From Vibrio hyugaensis (GTDB lineage Bacteria > Pseudomonadota > Gammaproteobacteria > Enterobacterales > Vibrionaceae), in assembly GCF_002906655.1 (NCBI RefSeq), contig NZ_CP025795.1, forward strand, positions 496,001 through 560,000: a DNA stretch of 64,000 bases, written 5' to 3'. The notes under the pieces are model-generated. The model made no database searches. It saw only the letters and a list, made by a program, of their open reading frames with translations, and was not told the origin of the DNA. The position numbers were made by a program, and so were the translations under genes. Below, piece after piece: positions 63,050 to 64,000 of this stretch (within the stretch, counting starts at the first letter, position 1; the number at the start of each line of letters is the position of its first letter).

Positions 63050-64000
63050 TCACAGGCTATGCTGCTTACGATATTGCAAAGGCGTTGTGCCATTGGTGCG
63101 TTTGAACTGGCGGATAAAGGAATCGGCAGAGGCGTAGCAAAGCATGTCTGCAATTGTGCCTATTGGGTATTCACTACTGATGAGTAGCTTTTTGCTCTCA
63201 GAGTCTCGAACTGCATTCACGATATCGCGGTAGGTGAGTCCATTTTTATTCAATAAGTTTTGCAGTGTTCTCGGATGTATACCCAACATTTTACTGACCA
63301 AGGTTTTGCTGATATCGCCAAGAGGGAACAACAGCAGAATGGAGTTGGTTGTGATTTCGAGCAGGGTGTTGTGATGTTGAAGGCCGTGAGAAATCTTGCG
63401 CCGCATTTGGTAGGTAATGGCCATCTCCAAGCTGGGCTTTTCTGCGAGCAGTGTTTTTGGAAACTCAAAACCATCGAACTGGCTACCCAATATCACCTTA
63501 CATCCGAAGAAGTGTTCGAGCCGTTCAATCTGAGTTTGTTGTTGTGATCCCGATTCGCCTTGGTAGCGAGCTTTAAAGTGGACTTGATGTAACTTTAGCC
63601 GATCACCCAACACCATTTTAAAAGTTGTAATGATGCCACCGATGGAGAGTAGAGCGTGCTGGCTGGTGTCTACCTCGGTTTCAAACAAGAATTGAGTAAG
63701 GTGGCGGGCAATGTCGTCACGAATATTGAGTTGATGGCGTGATGCACGTTGTTGATAGCGGTAAAGACCAAACAGAACAGGATAGATATTCGCGAGTGAT
63801 TCCTGATTGGCAATCAATAACATGGCGATATCCAAAGACTGGTAATCAATTAAGGTGCTCAGTTCTAGAGCGAATAGTGGGTCTTGAGTTTCGTTGGCTG
63901 CTAAGTTCAGAAGTTCAGCAAACTGCTGGTGGCTAAGTTCTTGGTTTTCATCATGCAAGGTTGAGATCTGAATGTTGAGTTGTGAAGTCAATATCTGCGG
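63050..64000 (-). CDS. AraC-family regulator, 5' end at window edge
   Basis: At least 313 aa. The N-terminal part (about 15-200) resembles the Arabinose_bd/OruR-type ligand domain, and the C-terminal HTH is clear: LGIHPRTLQNLLNKNGLTYRDIVN, then IGTIADMLCYASADSFIRQFKRTNGTTPLQYR. The last visible codons stay open to base 64000, and the only start in view is TTG 63991, so the true start may lie outside. It is transcribed toward the DUF1214 fragment and may have regulated the intact ancestor. Confidence 0.85.
   Translation of the reverse strand, partial: PQILTSQLNIQISTLHDENQELSHQQFAELLNLAANETQDPLFALELSTLIDYQSLDIAMLLIANQESLANIYPVLFGLYRYQQRASRHQLNIRDDIARHLTQFLFETEVDTSQHALLSIGGIITTFKMVLGDRLKLHQVHFKARYQGESGSQQQTQIERLEHFFGCKVILGSQFDGFEFPKTLLAEKPSLEMAITYQMRRKISHGLQHHNTLLEITTNSILLLFPLGDISKTLVSKMLGIHPRTLQNLLNKNGLTYRDIVNAVRDSESKKLLISSEYPIGTIADMLCYASADSFIRQFKRTNGTTPLQYRKQHSL

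Noticed and set aside
1..64000. tRNA, rRNA, prophage, integron or CRISPR-Cas regions
   Set aside because: I saw no cloverleaf-type genes, integrase, attC-like arrays or cas genes in the sequence; absence is by eye and not by a model search.

Overview
The window looks like a Vibrio chromosome segment. Coding density is high, GC is moderate, and the gene content is typical of vibrios: NqrM, a ProU system plus a BCCT osmolyte carrier, a VpsT/CsgD-type regulator, a DUF5993-DsbB pair and many two-partner RND pumps. The Harveyi clade, and probably the smaller chromosome, is my guess; no rRNA, tRNA, origin, prophage or CRISPR array is visible to settle it.

Layout. 1-2.7 kb: 5'-truncated pncB, small unknown genes, and a glpM gene split by a 263-bp MITE-like element with a TA target duplication. 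2.9-10.6 kb: envelope proteins, namely a glycine-zipper lipoprotein, a glutamate-receptor-type ligand-gated channel, a lipoprotein joining a ClpP-like domain to an HExxH zincin-like domain, a DMT exporter with an in-frame 24-bp tandem duplication beside its frameshifted LysR regulator, an exported MTA/SAH-nucleosidase-like protein and NlpE. 10.7-13.9 kb: proXWV. 14.2-15.3 kb: a tightly coupled DUF134-NifX/NafY-NqrM operon behind twin palindromic operators. 15.4-21.7 kb: a sugar O-acetyltransferase, a LacI-type-sensor/PAS/GGDEF/EAL protein and an EF-G paralogue. 22-25 kb: a D-glutamate catabolic set (dgcA, dgcN, LysR). 25.2-30.1 kb: soxR with its operator in a 19-bp-spaced promoter, a TPR protein, an ASCH protein, a GNAT, a methyltransferase and a ClsC-like phospholipase-D-family lipoprotein.

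30.2-41.5 kb holds two RND efflux systems. The first (adaptor plus permease) and a small exported protein just after it each have a sigma-54 promoter with a perfect IHF consensus at the same distance, so they look co-regulated. The second is a TetR-adaptor-permease operon read the other way. 41.6-48.6 kb: a HAD phosphatase, an acyl-CoA synthetase, a BCCT carrier and a GH2 beta-mannosidase. 48.7-51.2 kb: a compact c-di-GMP module (membrane diguanylate cyclase, XRE regulator, VpsT-like regulator with a WLSR motif). 51.6-54.2 kb: a small membrane protein, GltS and DUF5993-DsbB. 54.4-61.0 kb: a third RND system, complete with its outer-membrane factor and a LysR gene. 61.1-64 kb: a small conserved protein, another LysR, 14-bp tandem repeats, a DUF1214 fragment and an AraC regulator running off the edge.

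Themes are envelope defence (three RND pumps in 30 kb, NlpE, SoxR, DsbB), osmoprotection, c-di-GMP signalling and amino-acid use. All functions are inferred from sequence motifs and remembered family features; no database search was run.
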